DNA from: Hydractinia symbiolongicarpus
Lineage: Eukaryota; Cnidaria; Hydrozoa; Anthoathecata; Hydractiniidae
Reading direction: 5' to 3'
Length of the DNA stretch: 64,000 nucleotides
Assembly (NCBI RefSeq): GCF_029227915.1
Contig: NC_079883.1
Coordinates: 20,956,001 to 21,020,000 of the forward strand
Made by a program: the position numbers and the translations under genes. Positions within the stretch are counted from its first letter, which is position 1; the number at the start of each line of letters is the position of its first letter. The notes under the pieces were generated by a model. That model was not told where the DNA came from and made no database searches. It saw only the letters and a list, made by a program, of their open reading frames with translations. Of this stretch, positions 1-13,147 are shown one piece after another.

Positions 1-3000
1 AAGACACCCGACACCCAAGGGAGGATCCAAAGCTCGCAACAATAAAATCACCTTATCTACTGTTATTTTTCCACTTCCGGTTTTGTCGTACCTGCTCCAA
101 GCATCTGTAAATCTTTGAATATGACGTACATCAACTGTCGCCTTGTCGTTGGTGAGATAAACAAAGTTCTCCATAATAACTGCCAGAAATAAGTTTGTCA
201 TAATATACGAACAAATGAAAACAAAGGATACAAAGTAAGGATAACTGACGTACGAGCCGCAATTTCCGGGTTTGTTTTGACAATTTTCTGCTATGGTGTC
301 TGCACACACTAACATGATCTCATGCCAGGCATCAAGTGTCGTGACACGGATTAACACTGTTATTGCGCTAAGAAATGTTTGGAAGTTTGTATCTTTGTTG
401 ATGGCTGTTTCAGAATCCAAGCGTATGTTTCCAAATAGCTAAAAGAAACACAGGAATTCTAAGTGTTTAATCTAACTGCATAACGTTACCAATTAATATT
501 TGACTGTTAAAGACTTTAAGGTAGAATTTAGGTTTTAAAGAGTGGTACGAGTTATATCCGTTTTAAATAAACTTAAGTACCCAAAAAACACATGCGTTCC
601 CCATTAATATGAGCCTGGGTTTGTTATCATTATAAATGTAATTATTTTATCAACATTTTCAAGAAGTATACAAAAATATAGAATTTAACTTAGGAAGCTA
701 GTCTACCTACCTCCATTCCTAGTATTGCGTATAAGTACAAAATCACTGCTAGCAGAAAAGCTATCGATGGCACGCTTCGAATTGATTTGAGAAATGTTGC
801 GAACAACTGTCGCAGGTTTCCACCCTTTCCAACAATTTTTGCCAAACGAGCAGCTCTAAACAATCTCAACAAGCTTAAGTTTAAAAATGGGACGTTTAAT
901 TCACTTAACACAATATCGATCCAGCTTCCAACGATAACAACAATATCAAACACGTTCCATTCGTCTTTGATAAATGTTTTGAATGACATAGCCATTAACT
1001 TGATCACTATTTCAACAGTGAAGAAAAAAGTGAACCCAATGTTTGCATAATGTTGTACCAACGTTAAAGTCTCCCCTTGTTGATATCTTTTTGTCATGAG
1101 GAAGATCGTATTTAGCACAATTAATCCAAAAGTGACTCCCTGAAACCAATTGGTGCTGACAAACTTGTTCAAAGTCTGCCTAAAAGGATTATTTTTAAAT
1201 ATATCTTGAGACAATGGATTCTCTGACAATGCGGCAAGCAAGCATTCTTTAGATGATCGGTCAAGCACTTTATACTTTTCTTCTTTTTCCTTCTCTTTAT
1301 GGAACACAACAATAACAAAACCGATTAGCACGTTCAACATAACGAAACTGATAATCAGAATAAATGAGATCATGTAGGTAATAGCAACTATGTCCATATT
1401 GTTTTCGATTTTCATTAATTTTTGTAAAAACAGAAACCAATCATCCATAGTACTAATAACAAACAAAGTGGACATTCCATCACCAATGTTGTCAAAAGCT
1501 AACTGACTGGCTCTCCATGTGCCATTTTGGTTCTCGCAGACCGTTCTTTGAGTGATCGAAAGTTCAGAACACGTGCCAAGTGCACCACGGTACAAATGTA
1601 CACCTATAAAAATATTTCAATGCAATTTTTTTTAACAAACACCTGTTGGTTTTTTCTTTACTAGAAAATCTTGTGAGTCAGTGTAATGTAAGTGAGAATT
1701 GTTACCCTTACTTACTTTCACATGCCAGTTTTAAAAAATTCTTTACGTGCTTAGTAAAAAAACAACCTAGATAAAGTAAAACCAACATACCCACAACAGA
1801 ATACACGAAAAGAACCAGCACATACAAAACCAAAAAATAGCCAATCTTCTGTACGCTACTGATTAAACAATTGATCACCCGTTTCAGTTGCAACGATATC
1901 TTTAATATTCGCACCAAACGCACAACACGTAGAATTCTTAAATGGACGTGATTTTCGTATCCACCAACTGTAAGTCCTATGTTGACCAAGGAGAAGGCAA
2001 CAACAATTGCGTCGACGACATTCATTGGATCACGTAAGAAGCAGTTTCTGTGTCCACACAAAAAGCCATATGCTATCGATTTCAGTATTATTTCCACAAC
2101 AAAGAATGCTAAAACATATGGTGGTACTACATGACAAGATACTACAATTTATAAAATTTCCAGTATTTGTTGTTTTACTATTGGTTGTGGCTTGATATGG
2201 CAATTCTATTACAAGTGCAATAGTCCGACCACTTTGTCCTGAAATGTCTAAGAGCAAAAAAAAAAAAATATTACAAACCTGTGAAAACATACTCAAATAT
2301 TTCCATGATCTTCATAACTTGCTTGTCTTCATTCAACGGGTCATCGAATGCCATCACGCAACTGCTCAAAACAACAGCAAAGCAAACCAGTATGGTGAAG
2401 TTTGAACTTGTAACAATAGCAAATACGCTCTTTCGAAATTTGTTACGCCCGCTAAATAAAAACAATGATTTGTGCTGTGGCATTGGGTTTGCAATTTCTG
2501 GATCGAGCAAAAGTGACAGTGCTCGTACACGAGCCCTTCTCTCAATTTCCATGCGCATTGCGAAACTCTGTCTTTTTACTCTTCCTGTGGACATTTTGGG
2601 TTTTTCTATCGAGTTTATATCAAAGTGCACTTTTTTCTTCTCGACGCAATTTTGACTAGAGCTTGTCGTAGGTGGGCTTGACACTTCTTCCTGATCAGAT
2701 TTCGTATGATTTGTTTCACTAGTATCTTGTGTACAACATAACATTCCTTTGACGTTTTCCCCTGACGACACCTTGTCTTTTGTTCCGTTTAGGAAAGTTG
2801 TAATCCATGCGACCATTTTTATTGAGACCTTTTTAGGTTCGTCGGTATCATGTTCTTCCAAATCACTTGCCAAATTATCCACAATAATTCCAAGAAACAC
2901 ATTCATCAGTATGAAGTTACCAACCACGACGAAGGATAAAAAAAATATCACTGTTACAATTTTGTGCGCCAGACTTGACGACAACATCATATTCTCGACC

Positions 3001-6000
3001 ATGATGGTGGTCCAGTTATCTCCAGTCAGTAAAACAAAAGACAATAGTAATGAACTACCAAAATTATCGAATGTTCCAACACTATCTCTCGCTAGGTCTG
3101 GTCTTCCAAAAAGCTGGTTTCCAAGCAACGCGTAATTTGTTAAAACTACGGATAGTAAACCTGCCAATCCACTGACCCCTTTAATGGAGTCAACAAAAGA
3201 TGAAATTATAGCCGACAGCTGATCCCAGAATCTAGTTTGACGGAATACTTGGATTAAACCAACTGCTCTAATCACACTTAAACCAATGTAAAAATAGCGT
3301 GAAATGAGATAAATCAACAACTCGACAACGCTGATAACAAAGATGACAGAGTTGAACAGAAAGTATCCATTCCGCATTGACTTCTTTGGTCCATTTGCAA
3401 GAAAAATTACCAGCCCTTCTGCAAAGTACGCGATGAATATTACTACCTTGATGAATATGTAAGAGATGTCATTGTCTGGATTGTTTGGTATGTGGGCGTA
3501 CGTAGTACTCACTACTACATCGATGCCAATAATAAACGTCACAACCCAAAAGAAATGCTTCAATTGTATGAGTTTTACGCAGAACTTTTTGGCTCTATAA
3601 TACAAAGGAACCAATGTTGACAGGTAGCGATGCTGGATGTCCAATTGACGAGTAGGCGGTGGCAGGTCATTTTGCTGCTCATTCTTGAACGTTAAACTGA
3701 TTGCGTTGTCTAAAAAATAAAATAATAACCAAATTTACTCATACATAATTTTTGCATTCTTTGTACTTAAGGCAAGCGGTATTTACATGAAGTCGTAGTG
3801 ACCCCAATATATATTTTTAGTTGATTTGACAACGCTAAACGTGGTCAAACTAACAATAGCGGAAAACGTAGAAAACATTTTTTGAGTCGTAGTATGTTCT
3901 GTAAGTAGCTAATAGAGTTATAACTAATAAGTGAATTGCGGCGTGACGTAATGTTTTGATGTTGCATCGAGAACAATGGACAGTGCACGCATATGTACAA
4001 GCAAAAAATAAATAAATAAAACAGACCGCGAAAATCAAAAATATTAAGTAAAGAAAAAAGAATTAAATAATGTCTGTTTTTCCGCAGAGAAAATAATGGT
4101 TGAGAAAAAAAAATGCATTTTTAATCTCATTTCCAAAAAATCTATAAATTAGCGTAAATAGTCAATTTCGCCTATGTGGTCCATCTTTTCTTGCGGATAC
4201 GCGCGAAATTTGTAAACTTTCGCAACTCATCTGTAGAAATTGTCTTATTATAATGTAACATTATAGGCCGGCGTAGGTGCAAAATTTCTGATATATAAAA
4301 AATTGTGCATGTGGTAGAAACGTACACTAAAATTTAGAATGAAATAAACAAACATTTAACCTATTTCCTTTGTTGGTTTACACAACAAAGAAAAACATGT
4401 CATTCCTTTGTTAATTTAAGACGACCATAAAGATTCTTCAGCAGTAGAATTCTACTGACAAAAGAACTTACCTAAAACCTCCGAATTTCTTTTTTCTTCG
4501 ATTCTCTTCAAATTGTTTACATTTTTGATAAACTGTTTTGTCCGCAGGTATTGATTACCCAATACGCCCATTAGTAAATCGACAGCAAAGTAACTACCAA
4601 ACAAAATAAGCGAGACAAAATATGTCCACGTGATTATTGGTGATATTACAACGTTCAGCTGAAACAAAAAAGGCTTTGTAGGATTGAAGATTTAACAGTG
4701 CGAAAGAAATCCTTGATTTTATTTGGATCGAGATTAATCCTATACACTAGGCGGCGTTGCGTTTCAGTGCTGTTTCAAAAGGGGCTGTTGTATAGGATGG
4801 GTTATTAAATCTGTCTTGACTCAATGTTTAAAAACAAAAACAATAAACAATAACATGGCGTCTTAATGTTTTATTTGTTTAGCGGTAATAACATGTTTAT
4901 GTTCCACACAGAGTCCGTCCTGATATTGCCTTGTATTAGAAAGAGAAGGTTGGGGAGCAGTTTGCCAATTATTTTACCATTATTAATTAAGGCGCTCAAA
5001 CTACCGTTAAAAATTTTTTGGAAATATAGATCCTAAAGGAAGAAAATGTTTGTATACGTTTTATAAAACTTTTTGTATACCTTATACAGAATAAACACCC
5101 AATCTTCCATTGTTACAACTTGAAGTACCGTCAGCATCGCTAATTCGATGCCATCAAAAGATGTCAAACCACCTTCGATACCAGGCCACTTTTCCTCGCA
5201 AGATGCATTTCCAAACTGTGAACAACTGACCGATGACTTGCATATTGTTAAAGGTTCGATAAGATTTCCAGATGTGTTGTTAAAGCAAGCTGTATGTAGC
5301 ATACCTGTTAATAGAATAGTTTTGCGTTCAACTGGTCATTATTTTCTAAAGGTAAACAAACTAAATAGAGCCTCAAACATAAATATATTACCTCCAAAAA
5401 GTTCAATACCACTGATTGCATACAGAAGTATAATGAGGAGCATAAACATCAAGACATGGATGACATGTGCGAAGGATTTGATGATTGTGTCCAGAACTAC
5501 TTTCAAATTTTCCGATTTTGAGATGAGTCTTAACGGTCGCAGTATCCGAAATAACCGCAAGAACTTTAAACTGAACGATTTATCAACATTTTCAGATAAA
5601 ACTAACACGTCCGAAATTGATCCTGGAAAAAAGTATGATTTAAGTTTTCCTGTAGTGCTTGTCATTAGGCTTTGGTTACCATACTTTATGATAGGTCGCA
5701 CAATAGAATGACTTTCAACTGGTAAGGTGAAGGCTTGCTCTTACGAGATTATACTTTGGCCGTATGTTAGTGTTTTAAAACGAGCAGCAAATCCCACACA
5801 GAATATTTCTTCGTAAAGTATTACACAAAGTCTCCCTAATTTACGTATCAACAGAATAGAATTGAAAATAATCGAACGACAGGGAATTATATAGACACCA
5901 ATAAACATTCTCGCCAGACTGAAATATAACAAATATAACAAAAAAGAAAACAAATGCTCGACACAATAGCTACATACCACTAACAACAACAATAAAGTCA

Positions 6001-6344
6001 AAGACATTCCAACTGCTCCGAAGATATGCATCTCTGTGTAGCACAAATCCATAGGCTATTATTTTTAAAATTGCTTCAACGGCAAAGATACCATTTAAAA
6101 CAAGGTTGCTAATGATATACGGGTCATTTAGGTTTGTTGTAGAATGATTTGGACCTTGCGCCACAAGTAAAATGCAACTTGTTATAACAGTTAGCAAGAT
6201 AAAGTATTCGAAATGAGTGGATTTCACGATGGTATAAGTATATTTACGAAACCTGTTAGTTGTGCTAAAGATATATAAAGAACGAAAATGCAATCTTTCC
6301 TTCCGCTTTGATAAAAGTTTAACTTTAGCGGTTGTCAAGTTCAT
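1..6344 (-). CDS. Divergent Cav1/Cav2-like four-domain voltage-gated channel alpha subunit (C-terminus off the window)
   Basis: Eight exons were rebuilt: 6344-5978, 5622-5392, 5304-5081, 4658-4472, 3709-2279, 2108-1791, 1603-711 and 438-1. All phases close, giving 1363 residues before the left edge. The ATG at 6344 is the first usable start; an unseen upstream exon is possible. Each domain has six membrane segments and a P-loop. S4 charges are good in domain I (LRLFRILRPLRL), III (LRILRVVRLVRILK) and IV (LLRLFRAARLAK). Filter positions are TMEDW (I, ~266), LTGDNW (II, ~567), STMDDW (III, ~973) and TLDAW (IV, ~1253). After IVS6 comes a pre-IQ EF-hand-like region ending DPPLGVG, which matches the PPLGFG of HVA Cav channels and argues against Nav or NALCN. 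The I-II linker lacks the beta-binding AID motif. A plasma-membrane cation channel, probably Ca2+-permeable, is inferred; selectivity is uncertain. Confidence 0.95.
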
Positions 6345-8863
6345 TTCCTTTTCTTCATTTTCGTCGTGCGCTCTGAAACGTTGTGCTTGACCTCACATAT
6401 TGAATAAGATAATTACGCGAGCCTTGTGACGCCTAATTAATACGGCACCATATGGAAATTATTTAGCAACATAATTTGACGTCAAAGGGAATAACGTCAT
6501 TAAATTTTCGAGTTTGAATCATCAAAAGACACTCGGAACTGAGGGGTATCACGAGAGAACACAGACAGATATTTTAATCTCCCTAAATATTTGTTGTGAT
6601 ACTTTCGTCATTATCGTAATTATAAATTATAAACGGTTTCTTTTGTAGCACACGAAACTCTATCAGTTCTGTACTCTTTTACATAGGTGCATTAAAACGG
6701 CAGTGAAAAGCAAAGGCAGGAAAAAATAAGCGAATTAACAAGGTTATAATTTCTGAGTTGCAATCAAGACAAATCCCGGTTTTTAAACAGGGAAGTATAC
6801 TTTTGTTACAGATCACTTTATTCCTGCGTGAAAAGACATTCAAGCCATAACAAATTTGGCATACAACATCTTCTAATCTTGGATGAATGTTTTAACTGCA
6901 CCGAACATGAGCATCAATGGTTTCGGCAAATTTCACAGCACTGCTTATAAGATCAAAAACCTTGCGACCACAAAACCTTCACGAAAAGTGCGAATAGATG
7001 CCAGAGTATTGTTTCAAAATAATATTACATTCAATTGAGAATAATACGAGCCAAGACTAACAAAACCGTGTGAAAGACCTGTTGTTTATTTTTTGTGTGT
7101 AATATCCTAATGTTGTACGTAAACGATTTTGAAAAAAAAGAAAGTTCTAACATTTCTTGTTCACATTCCCACACTATAACGTTTTTCTCAACGATATTTT
7201 TAAACACTATTAAATAATTTACAAATAATGTTTTCTATCTTTCATGAAATATGAAAAGCATTCGCCGCAAATATCATTTCTTTACCCCCCCCTTCCTTTA
7301 CCCAAATTCCCAAATTTTCACCAATTTTTTTTAATAAATATTTTGTCCAACTAGCTCGTTCTAAGCTTTCTGAATTTTTGCCCAGTCCTTCATTAAATTT
7401 AAGAATAAGGCAAAAGGAAAGGGAGTGGTTTTGTCAAATTTATTAATTGTTTAAAATGTATTTTAGAGCAAATAACAAACCTTTTTAAAACATTAAATGC
7501 TAGTACGTGCAAAAAGATGGAAGGGCTGGGTTTATAAAATATGATAATGGTATTAAAATGGAAAGAAAAGCTGTTATTTCAAAAACTAATTGAAAAAATT
7601 CTGTCTCCTATTCGTGACAGACGATGGGTAGTTTCAGGTAACTCCGCTTCTTTCACTTCAGCACAGTGTATTACCCCCCCCCCCCATCCCCTATAAGCAA
7701 TGTTTTTTTACCCTTTATACCCTCCCACACTAAAGATTTCAGGCTCCATGAATGGTTGACGCATGACACCTAGTACAAAAAAACTTCAATGTATTATGAA
7801 AGATTATGATGATAAAAAATTATACTTTGGTCACGTTAATGATACTGGACGTTATTTTATACGATTTGCAAATAACGGTACATATCTTTGGACTTTATGG
7901 CTGGAAGAAAATGGTTTTGAACAGTAAAAATCTGTTCAATTATTCCTCCAATTCTATTATCAAGTTAATATATCAGTAATATTATTCTAATAGAGTCGTA
8001 CAGATAACCGGACTCTTTGATAAAAATGCAAAAAAAGAAAAAGGAAAACTTTTATGTTAGGAGAATTTAATAGTAATCAGTACGTTTAATTTCTAAAAAT
8101 ATGGTCTGTAAATTACACATATTCTGGTCTGCAAAATAGACTTAATCAAGAATGCAATCTTAATACCTCTAAGTGATAAATAAACAATAATTACAACAAA
8201 TACAATGTATAAGGTGGAATTGAAACGAATTAGACAGTTTTGAAGGTTTTGATTTGAAATAATACTAGAAAATCTCATTATGTTTCAGATAATACTGTCA
8301 ACAAAATAGCTATCCCCGGAAAACTATTTAAAGAAATTGACTTGACAAAATATTGAAACGTTTTAATCACGTGGCGGAAATTTCTTTAAAAGAACCAAGA
8401 TTGTAACCAAGAAATTCTTGAACAAGGTGGCAAGAAAACATGCGAGAAGACGACACAAAAATGCGTGTAATCAGTAATACTAAAAAAAATTTTTTGACAG
8501 GATGTGCTTTTTTTAAACCTAAAAGTAATTAGAAGGGATTGAGTCACCTTGAATCCATTCTCATCCTCAGATCTTTTGATAACTCTCTTCAGGTTTACGA
8601 GCCCTGGAAACGAGAATGGGAGAATCATAGATTAAAGTTTATTTTATAAAATGTATCTTCTCTTATGACGACATGGTTTTGTCACGTCCACACAATAGGC
8701 ATTAAAAAAATAGCTCTATAAAACGAGGAGTAGATATACATCCAATGTCCATCAGACGTTCATGGTCTATAGGAACTAACAAACGATTTTGGTTAATCCT
8801 TTTATGAAGTAAATATATACAAATATTAGTTTATAATATATATTAAACATATTGGAAACCAGT
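6345..8863. other. Intergenic region between channel and goosecoid
   Basis: No supportable gene was seen. Open frames are short, AT-rich and without start or splice context. Apart from the CRE near 6480 it holds low-complexity A/T runs and two C-runs (about 7286-7291 and 7674-7684). Confidence 0.6.
6477..6499. promoter_or_regulatory. CRE palindrome plus half-site upstream of the channel gene
   Basis: A full TGACGTCA cyclic-AMP response element lies at 6477-6484. A second CGTCA half-site follows within 15 bp at about 6495-6499. They sit about 135 bp upstream of the channel start codon at 6344, a typical CREB/ATF distance. The match is exact; that it controls this gene is inference. Confidence 0.45.
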
Positions 8864-11372
8864 TTAAACGTTCGTGTTTATTTTTGTCACATCTTCGCTG
8901 TCTTTTCTCACGCCAACATAATTTCTGGAACGTGTCGGCATGAATGTTCCTAATATTTTGCATGGAGTTGACGGCGATAACGTACTTTCGCCGTCCAAAT
9001 TTAGAACGCCTGTGTCAGATTTTTTTAAAAATTGACGTTTGTATTTTTCAGTTTCGTGAACTTCTTTCTTTTGTTTTCTCCACCGCGCTCGTCTGTTTTT
9101 GAACCATACCTAAAAGAGTAGTTTTTAATTTTAGTTTACTTGCCAATTTAGTATGCTTTTATTGTATGATGAAAAATTGGGTACAGCAAACGTGCTTTGA
9201 GAGAGCGAAAAGTTGATTGTTTGGCGGGGAAAGCATAAAGAAGTAAAAAGAAACGTGAATAATTTATACCGATCGAATTTTTATCGTCTAAATGCGATTC
9301 AGAAAATAGGAAATGAAAGCAGCTCGATTCTTTTTCAGGAGCAAAGTTCAGCATTAAAACCCACGAAGATAAACGCACGGTAACCCATTTTTTCTTATCG
9401 CTTTATTGAAAACAAAATAAAAACCAGATCTTTTCGGAGTTGGTTTTAGGTCAATGGTAAAGCAAAAGTAATTTGGATTTTATTAATTTTTTTTTTTAAT
9501 ATTGTTTTTTTTTATACTCGATCTCTGTCGATAATAACTATGAATTTCGTGTAGAAAAAAAAATGTAAAAATAACGGTGGCTAGTAATAATTTTCACACA
9601 ACTTTTACGAAATAATCATGTTCCTTTAAATTACACCCCTTCTCCCTCTGATTTTAATAATCAGCTATTCAAAATTATTGTAATATTTAAAATGGTAGCA
9701 CCTTTTTGCGGTGGTTTTTATTTATCAACCGACTGAAGAATTAGTTAAGTTGTAACATATTGAAAGAGATTTTAGAGTTAAAATTCTCTCTTAAAAGAAA
9801 GATAGCGGCTGGTGATTTGTACGCTGTAAACAGATTAACACGTTGGAGCGCTTATAATTCTTATTGTGTACAACAATAGCCTATAAAAAGTAGTCAAATC
9901 TTACAATTACCATTGAAGATATAAAATATCGTTTTCATTTTCGATTATTAATCGACTTTGTTTTATTAAACAATGTCAAAAGATTCGGTAAAATATAAAC
10001 AAACAATTCTATAACGTTCGGTTAAGTATGATCCAATTAAAAACAGGGAAAAAAGTAAATTTAGAGTAACGATGTCAAGAATGTAGAAAGAACTTAAAGT
10101 GGAAAAAATATTCTCCCAAATAATATTTTACCGTAATGTGAAAAAAGAAATGCAATATATAAAGGACGGGCGATCCCGTGGATGTTTCCACGGATTTACA
10201 GCTAGTTTCATTATAATACCACTATTTTTTCGATCTTAAACTTTTCTAATTGTGTAGACAGTGCACTAAATTCTTTTTTGGCTATCTTTCGGATAGATTT
10301 GATTCTATTTTGGAAGTGTCTTAAACTAATTGACTCGTTGGTTTTGTTTAAAAATAATTTTTTTTGTATTAACTTACCTCGACTTTTTCTTCTGTTAAAT
10401 TTATTATCTGTGCAATTTTTTCGCGCATCAGTACGTCGGGATAGTGTGTTTGGCTGAACATTCTTTCCAACAGTTCAAGCTGCTCATCAGAGAAAATCGT
10501 CCTGTGTCTTCTACGAAAACCGTTTGTATTACAATCCGGTTCGTTAAGTCCCCTAGGGTATGGGAAATAGAGTCCATAGGGTTTTGATAACCTTGATGAT
10601 TGTGTTGGTGGTGGTGAAAACTGAGGGATAGATTCTAAAAATTGACATTACAAACTGTATAATCTCGTTCACAGATATTTTTTTTTAAAAGCAAGAACTT
10701 TTTGGAAAAGATAAGGTGAGAATGCATTTTAAGTGGTATTTTTGCGATGTGACTAAAAAAATTGTCACAGTAAGTAAGCAGAATAGAATAAGTGATTGGA
10801 CATCAAAAAGGCTAACTTTATTGTTTTTGCAGACGTCAATAGCGAAAGAGTCTAAGTGAAAAAAATTCTGGCTGATATCTCATATAAAACAGAAGTTACT
10901 AAAAATAAACCGATAGGGGTAGTAAAATAACCACCCGCCCCTCCTCCCCCATCCCCACACACACACCACAAAATAAACAGGGTTAAGCATGCATACCACT
11001 GGTGACACACGATTGTTGTATCGAAAAACCATGTCGTGGAAGAGAATAATACTTCTCCCACTTCACGTACCACTCATAGCAAACCGAGCACGAACACACA
11101 TCGCATTTGCAAGCGTTAGATTGCATCTCCTTTGTTTCACTCAGATCCACGCTACTTTGGTATCGTTGATGGTTGTAAACAATATGATGTCTTCTCAGAT
11201 ATTTCAAAATGTCTGCCACAACAAGTTTTGATGACATATGTGCATTCCTCGGCGGTGGCGCGTTTGAAATTCTCTCACGTAATCCATAGCGCATGTCATT
11301 ATGCTCAGCAGTTTTCTTGTTTACTGAAAGTTTATCTGGGTTGAGTAAGTTTTTGATCAAGAAGGAACTCAT
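8864..11372 (-). CDS. gsc: Goosecoid homeobox transcription factor, complete
   Basis: Three exons (11372-10997, 10634-10378, 9109-8864; phases 1 and 0) encode 292 residues from a clear ATG to TAA. The N-terminus carries an eh1/GEH Groucho-binding motif (FLIKNLL, residues 4-10). A linker precedes a homeodomain at about residues 166-225, starting [12 protein letters not shown]. Its helix 3 reads [13 protein letters not shown], with Lys at homeodomain position 50 (residue 215), the hallmark of the goosecoid/bicoid/Otx DNA-binding class. The HYPDV and EEKVE motifs favour goosecoid over Otx or Pitx. The last intron falls between homeodomain residues 46 and 47, a position common in paired-class genes. 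The protein is expected to be a nuclear repressor recruiting Groucho/TLE and binding TAATCC/TAATCT sites. Confidence 0.95.
10146..10206 (-). repeat. Truncated copy of a hairpin-bearing short repeat, inside goosecoid intron 2
   Basis: The minus strand reads an ACTAGC start, then CCGTGGAAACATCCACGG, then CGCCCGTCCTTTATATAT. This matches the copies at 13148-13401 but in opposite orientation and cut short. It lies between goosecoid exons 2 and 3. Confidence 0.7.
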
Positions 11373-11690
11373 TCTTTTCTATTTACATAGGTTGTTGGTC
11401 TCCACACGAGGTTGTGTTTGTATTGATGAGTACCAGGATCTTATCGTATCGCTCTTTTCGTACACCGCTCACGTACAGTTTGTCTCCAAAAATATTCGCA
11501 GTTGTTACTGACGTGACGCTTTTAACTGAATATAACCGTAAGGAATAGAAGAATATTGTTTGGCATACTTCAATTCTATTTCTATGTTGTCTTTTGTTTG
11601 TAAATCTTTTACAATCTTCCACAAAGCCGACTTAACAGTTTTTACCATATCCTGTCTGTGCCAGTGCAAATCGATTTAAAACATCCCGTT

Positions 11691-11711
11691 TAATCTGATC
11701 AGCTATTTATA
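11691..11711 (-). promoter_or_regulatory. Candidate goosecoid promoter: TATA-like box and K50 homeodomain site
   Basis: The minus strand reads TATAAATAG at 11711-11703, about 331 bp upstream of the goosecoid ATG. Next to it, the plus strand reads TAATCTGATCA at 11691-11701, one mismatch from the K50-type dimer site TAATCTGATTA. The matches are direct; promoter use and autoregulation are inferred. Confidence 0.35.
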
Positions 11712-13147
11712 AAGAGTCAGTGTTTACATTTCGGCGACAGCGCGATACTTATTGCATTCTGCAGTTTACACACACGTGTGAACATGGTGGTTTAATTTCT
11801 TATTGAATTGATTTATTGTTATCATAATACATGTTTATTTAGTTGCAAATCTCTCCATTTGATATCCTTAAATTATTCTGATTTAAAGGCTTTAAATTTT
11901 CCGTCAAAATAGTATCGTAAATACATGATTGATTCTATGATTATATGAGAACTGGACAACTTTGCACAAAAATAATTTTTGTTCGTCTGAATATAAGACA
12001 ACTTAGAACATCAAGCAGGGAAATGAATTATATTAAAATCGATAGGAAAGCTCTTAAACGATTCGACTTTCGATAAAAAGAAATTCAATCAGCTTTTTTG
12101 ATTGTAATACATGTCTATATCCGTTTTTACACGTAAAACAAATTATTTATGTCAAAGGAAAGGTAAACAAGTCTTATAATTGTGTCACTCACACAGGCAT
12201 GTAGACAATTTCGTTCACAGGTCTTCTCTCTTTCGTTTCCTAATAAAAGTAGTAACCCTGGTATCAAAGTTGGTATGCCGTTAAATTTACAGATTGTGAA
12301 GTCATAACTTTGGATGTTATGTGAACTATTTATGCTTCAAATCCTTAGAGCGAACATATGATACAGTGTCGCCTCATCTTCGTGACGATAAAAAATTACC
12401 TCAGTGATTACGGGGGATAACGGATTCCTAAATTTGTCACGTTTATAATCTTTTTCATACTCAAATAAGATCAGGTTGTGTGGTAGTAAAGTCGTGGACA
12501 ACGTTTCGGCGATAAGTGTAACTTTCTCATCTATAACTTATAACCTTAAAAATGTGAGAGCAATAACGTATTGGGAAAAATCGTTTAAAATGGCGACGTC
12601 ATGCTTATATCAATGCCATGTTTAGATTTTTTTGTTAAATTTTATTTAATTTATCAAGGGATATGCGCATACACAATGTTATGTCTTCCCATTTGGAAAG
12701 CACTTTCGAAAAATAAATTCTACTTATCTTGCTCAGACACTGGTATTAAAATTCTGCTTAGCCAGAAATATACTTTTCCATAGCTATCTTCTTCCCAGCT
12801 TATTATCTGAGGCCGAAAACAAGTAACAACAAACTTCTTTTCACGAAGATCAAGAAGAAGGAGTATTTTTAGGTAAAACAGGCCTAGAGGGAAACTATAT
12901 GGAGATGATGTCTATTTTGTCTCAGAGAATTGTATCTGCTTTTACGTTACTACGTACGTCGTAGAGGTTGGCTGGACATATGTGCTTTTAAGTTGGTTGG
13001 TTTTTAAGTAAACTACAAAAATATGCCTTTAGGCTTAAAGTTTTTTTTGGGAAGAAGTAAAAGTTCTGTAACATACTATTGTTTCTTTGTTCTGCAATTT
13101 CGAACAATAGTATATTTTTAAGCTGTTCAGTAAACATTCTTCCGCGA

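Noticed and set aside
5148-5711. 187-codon plus-strand open frame
   Set aside because: It lies antisense to channel exons 2 and 3, whose minus-strand reading gives clear S4 and P-loop sequence.
1-6344. Identification as a voltage-gated sodium channel or NALCN
   Set aside because: The filters lack the DEKA/DEEA or EEKE patterns, the III-IV linker has no IFM-like motif, and the post-IVS6 region ends in the Cav-type PPLGVG.
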